Shown: positions 4,562-6,793 of the stretch, in pieces
Layout: each line of letters begins with the position of its first letter
How positions within the stretch are numbered: position 1 is the stretch's first letter
Origin: Candidatus Cloacimonadota bacterium
GTDB taxonomy: Bacteria; Cloacimonadota; Cloacimonadia; Cloacimonadales; WRIO01
Assembly (NCBI GenBank): GCA_017998585.1
Contig: JAGOCT010000091.1
Coordinates: forward strand, 1-6,793
DNA length: 6,793 nucleotides
Direction of reading: 5' to 3'
Position numbers and translations under genes: made by a program
The notes under the pieces: generated by a model
Told to the model about the DNA's origin: nothing
What the model saw: the letters and a program-made list of their open reading frames with translations, nothing else
Databases searched by the model: none

Positions 4562-4574
4562 ACCCCGTTGGGGT
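4562..4574 (-). terminator. Short GC hairpin at the end of the C_GCAxxG_C_C gene
   Basis: ACCCC-GTT-GGGGT forms a five-base-pair stem directly after the TAA stop (4575-4577) of the minus-strand gene. It could end transcription or protect the 3' end of the message. The following bases on the minus strand are not a T-run, so intrinsic termination is uncertain. Confidence 0.35.
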
Positions 4575-5018
4575 TTAGATTGAATTGGATTCATATTCTT
4601 CCAGCAGAGATATTGCCGTTTTGATAAACAAAGGGCATCTTTCTTTAAAGCGGCCTTCTGCGCTGGCTTTTGCTCGACCTTCATCTGTGCCAGTATCATA
4701 ACCAATCAGATCTTTGCAATGGGTCGCACCATGTACACTGACAAAAGCTTCAGTAAATTCTTTTACAATACGATACAATTCTTCTTTATCACTTTGTTCA
4801 GGCTGGGATTTTCCATATTTCAAACCCAATACCATGATAGATCCGGTAATCACACCACAGGTATGTCCACAACGCATACCGCCACCAAATCCGGCAGCTG
4901 TTTTTATTGCAAATTCTTCACTAATCCCTAAATCTTCAGAAAACTGTTTTATAACAGACTGAGAACAATTATAATTGCCATCAAAGTCTGCTAATGCTTT
5001 ATCTGTTTTTGACTGCAT
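4575..5018 (-). CDS. C_GCAxxG_C_C family putative redox-active protein
   Basis: The sequence fits the C_GCAxxG_C_C family of small cytoplasmic proteins thought to be redox-active or metal-binding; no member function is firmly known to me. From the ATG at 5018 (147 aa) the expected landmarks occur in order: YNCSQSVIKQF with Cys18, AAGFGGGMRCGHTCGVITG with Cys50 and Cys54, the helix SIMVLGLKYG, VSVHGATHCKDLIGYD with Cys101, and RCPLFIKTAISLLEE with Cys128. All family cysteines are ordinary Cys, and no in-frame TGA suggests selenocysteine. I prefer the ATG at 5018 over the GTG at 5024, because the GTG is part of the Shine-Dalgarno AGGGG (5024-5028), which sits five bases before the ATG. The start lies 51 bases after the stop of the upstream secreted-protein gene on the same strand, with no terminator seen, so co-transcription is possible. 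Confidence 0.88.
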   Translation of the reverse strand: MQSKTDKALADFDGNYNCSQSVIKQFSEDLGISEEFAIKTAAGFGGGMRCGHTCGVITGSIMVLGLKYGKSQPEQSDKEELYRIVKEFTEAFVSVHGATHCKDLIGYDTGTDEGRAKASAEGRFKERCPLFIKTAISLLEEYESNSI

Positions 5019-5069
5019 TTTCACCCCTGATATCTATTTAAAAGTCAATTCATCAGCAGATTACTTACT

Positions 5070-6793
5070 CTACTTTATGAGAATTGCCTTTCTAATCGCA
5101 TGAAAATTTCCTGCCTTTATTTTGTAAAGATAAATTCCTGATTGCAGTGTTTTTCCCTGTGAATCTCTTGCATTCCAGACAATATGATGCTCTCCGGCTT
5201 CTTTGATCTCACTAACAAGTGTATTGATTTCTTGGCCTTTCACATTATAGACAGATATCTCAACATACTCTCTTTGCGGTAAACTGAATATGATACGCGT
5301 CTCTGGATTAAATGGATTGGGGAAGTTTTGCCTTAATGCGTAATCTGACGGCAATGGCAGAATATCAGCACCAAGTATCACGTTTACTGTCCATACCTGT
5401 GAAAGCGTATAGTTTAAATCTGTTACTTCACACTTGACTTGATATACACCTGAGGCTGGAACAGTATAGTAAAAATAAGGTGTTTCCACGCCTTGAGATA
5501 CACCATTGATCAGCCATTCATAGAATAATTCACTGTCATTGTCTGTCGCATTGACTACAAAATTCTGGAGACTCCCCGCATTTAAATTTAAAACGCTCTC
5601 AACGGGTGAATATGAAACAATTACCGGACTGGCATTGACCGGTCTGACAATAACCAACATACTGTCACTTGCAGAAACCGAACCCATTTCTTCAGGTAAG
5701 CTGACATTTACAAATAATCGGGCGCTCCCTGTCCAGTTGTTTTGAGGGCTAATATGCAAAAAAAGATTCTGTTCGAATGTCAAAATCCCCTGATCACTGT
5801 GAATAGTAACCAGATAAGGATGATTTCCAGATACGCTGTCAGAAATATAATTTCTCAGATTCAGCGTGATAGGGGTATTCTCATTGACCTGAACTGAATC
5901 CGGTAAGTTTAGACTAATATGGTGCTCAAACTGATAGTTACGGCTAACAGGATTGCTGGGAATATAATCCGTTTTAAAAGCTCGTACTTTTAATGTGCAG
6001 TTACGGTTAATATATATTGGCTGACTATAAACAGAGTCTGAAGACGTAGGCGTATTTCCATTGCTGGTATAATGAACAGTCGTTCCAGGTGCTGACGTAA
6101 CGCTTACATAAATCGCCTGCTGATATGTGCCTGACTGATGAGAAATGACAGGACTGGACACCTGACCTGTGATAAAATACTCACCTAAAACCGTTTCAGA
6201 TGGCAGATATCCACTTCTGTATGCTTTCACCCGAATCCGATAGTCGGTCTCAGGTGCTGTTACAATCCCATTTGTATAAGGGATTGAACCCTGATTAGGT
6301 TCACTGTTATCGAGGGTATAATACATTAAAACACTGTCAGTCGGGCAACTAATATGAATCACCTGTGGGCTGGTATATGTCCCTGGTGCTGGATTAAACT
6401 GAGGATGATGAACCTGTGCAGTCGCTGTAAAATCTAACTGACTGATATTCTGTGTCAGATTATTGACAGAATAGCTCAAAGGGTTGAATACAAAATATGG
6501 TTTTTGCGCATAAATAAAGCTTGTAGTCCCATAAAACAGGTTTAGCTGGTAATAGCCCTGATCATTGGTCATGGTTGAGAACCCATCGGTTCCCGAATAA
6601 ACCAGTACATTTGATAATGGTTGATTATTCCAGTGGACATAACCACTGACAGAGAAGGTTTTACGAGTTGCCTGAAAATTCTGATTTTGCATGTTCTGTA
6701 CCAGCGGATTGATCTGAATCTGAACAGGATCAAATGTGTAAGCCGGATCAGAAGGACGTATCATCAGATTACTGCCAAAAGGAGCTGTCAGAA
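5070..6793 (-). CDS. Secreted multidomain surface protein with FlgD-like/T9SS-type C-terminal tail (5' part beyond window)
   Basis: The frame stays open past the right edge (LTAPFGSNL precedes the ATG at 6764), so that ATG is internal and the N-terminus is missing. Positions are counted from it. Residues 9-33 are the end of one carboxypeptidase-regulatory-like module (YTFDPVQIQIN, NFQAT). A second complete one spans 36-115 (FSVSGYVHWNNQPLSNVLVY, NDQGYYQL, LDFTAT). Two chitobiase/hexosaminidase C-terminal-type domains follow: 121-198 (PAPGTYTSPQ, YYTLDNSEPN) and 203-279 (SGTYQQAIYV, HYTSNGNTPTSSD). A cadherin-like module spans 283-375 and an Ig/PKD-like one 379-464 (ATDNDSELFYEWLING). The tail, 469-564, has RQNFPNPFNPET, VYNVKGQEI and SGIYLYKIKAG, as in sorting domains of FCB-group secreted proteins. 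It is probably exported and held at or released from the outer membrane. No catalytic domain is visible, so its activity may lie in the missing part. The stop is TAG at 5070-5072. Confidence 0.85.
   Translation of the reverse strand, partial: LTAPFGSNLMIRPSDPAYTFDPVQIQINPLVQNMQNQNFQATRKTFSVSGYVHWNNQPLSNVLVYSGTDGFSTMTNDQGYYQLNLFYGTTSFIYAQKPYFVFNPLSYSVNNLTQNISQLDFTATAQVHHPQFNPAPGTYTSPQVIHISCPTDSVLMYYTLDNSEPNQGSIPYTNGIVTAPETDYRIRVKAYRSGYLPSETVLGEYFITGQVSSPVISHQSGTYQQAIYVSVTSAPGTTVHYTSNGNTPTSSDSVYSQPIYINRNCTLKVRAFKTDYIPSNPVSRNYQFEHHISLNLPDSVQVNENTPITLNLRNYISDSVSGNHPYLVTIHSDQGILTFEQNLFLHISPQNNWTGSARLFVNVSLPEEMGSVSASDSMLVIVRPVNASPVIVSYSPVESVLNLNAGSLQNFVVNATDNDSELFYEWLINGVSQGVETPYFYYTVPASGVYQVKCEVTDLNYTLSQVWTVNVILGADILPLPSDYALRQNFPNPFNPETRIIFSLPQREYVEISVYNVKGQEINTLVSEIKEAGEHHIVWNARDSQGKTLQSGIYLYKIKAGNFHAIRKAILIK

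Larger units (their letters stand above)
4099..4574. other. Repeat-rich intergenic region without a convincing gene
   Basis: No credible gene was found on either strand apart from the open frame noted up to 4173. The region holds three pairs of exact short direct repeats: TCTGGAGAGAAT (4126-4137 and 4226-4237), GATTTGAACTG (4272-4282 and 4505-4515) and CTTTTAATCAGA (4434-4445 and 4495-4506). It also holds a hairpin, TATGTTG/CAACATA (4447-4453 with 4466-4472), and a ten-base palindrome, AATGATCATT (4536-4545). I see no tRNA, rRNA or CRISPR array. It looks like worn-down repeated DNA, perhaps mobile-element remains, rather than a plain promoter region. Confidence 0.5.

Noticed and set aside
4099..4574. 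tRNA or known riboswitch in the intergenic region
   Set aside because: No cloverleaf with a T-loop GTTCRA and acceptor pairing could be built, and the stems found match no family I recognise.
4714..4962. Open frames on the plus strand opposite the C_GCAxxG_C_C gene
   Set aside because: Antisense shadows of a well-supported gene, without family features.

Overview
The window is AT-rich bacterial DNA that reads like an accessory (defence/prophage) island joined to ordinary chromosome. The best taxonomic clue is the right-hand gene. It is a multidomain secreted protein ending in a FlgD-like/type IX-style C-terminal tail (RQNFPNPFNPET near the start of the tail), preceded by tandem chitobiase-type, cadherin-like and PKD-like modules. 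That architecture is typical of the FCB superphylum, and Cloacimonadota is my best guess. This is inference from style, not a database result.

Left to right: (1) Bases 1-150, minus strand, hold a 5'-truncated piece of a Mu gpF-like phage head-morphogenesis gene. (2) Bases 151-413 are non-coding and carry an 11-bp inverted repeat, a third direct copy of the same word, a possible promoter and a ribosome binding site. (3) Bases 414-3597, plus strand, encode one restriction-modification enzyme in three pieces: a PD-(D/E)XK nuclease-like N-terminus, an N6-adenine methylase with DFATGSAG and NPPY motifs, and a two-TRD specificity (S) region. (4) Bases 3598-3750 hold hairpins and degenerate REP-like units. 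(5) Bases 3750-4173, minus strand, hold an unrecognised small gene with a possibly frameshifted 5' part. (6) Bases 4099-4574 are non-coding, repeat- and hairpin-rich. (7) Bases 4575-5018, minus strand, encode a C_GCAxxG_C_C family protein. (8) Bases 5070-6793, minus strand, encode the partial secreted multidomain protein.

The most striking observation is at the methylase/S junction. The methylase stops at TAG (2447-2449). The S region continues in the -1 frame and has no ATG, GTG or TTG of its own for its first 63 codons. Exactly at the stop lies a correctly phased slippery heptamer, G GGA AAA (2440-2446). Ten bases upstream of it is a Shine-Dalgarno-like AGGGGG (2424-2429). Five bases downstream starts a fully paired 13-bp stem-loop (2452-2490). 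These are the three parts of a dnaX-type programmed -1 frameshift signal. Slippage would fuse the nuclease-methylase to its specificity region, so one gene could make both a short RM protein (678 aa) and a long RMS protein (1061 aa).

A second -1 break inside the same gene, at 1424-1426, has no such signal. It looks like a lost A in an A-run, either a sequencing error or a true mutation. Unless that base is restored, the enzyme is split between its nuclease and methylase halves.
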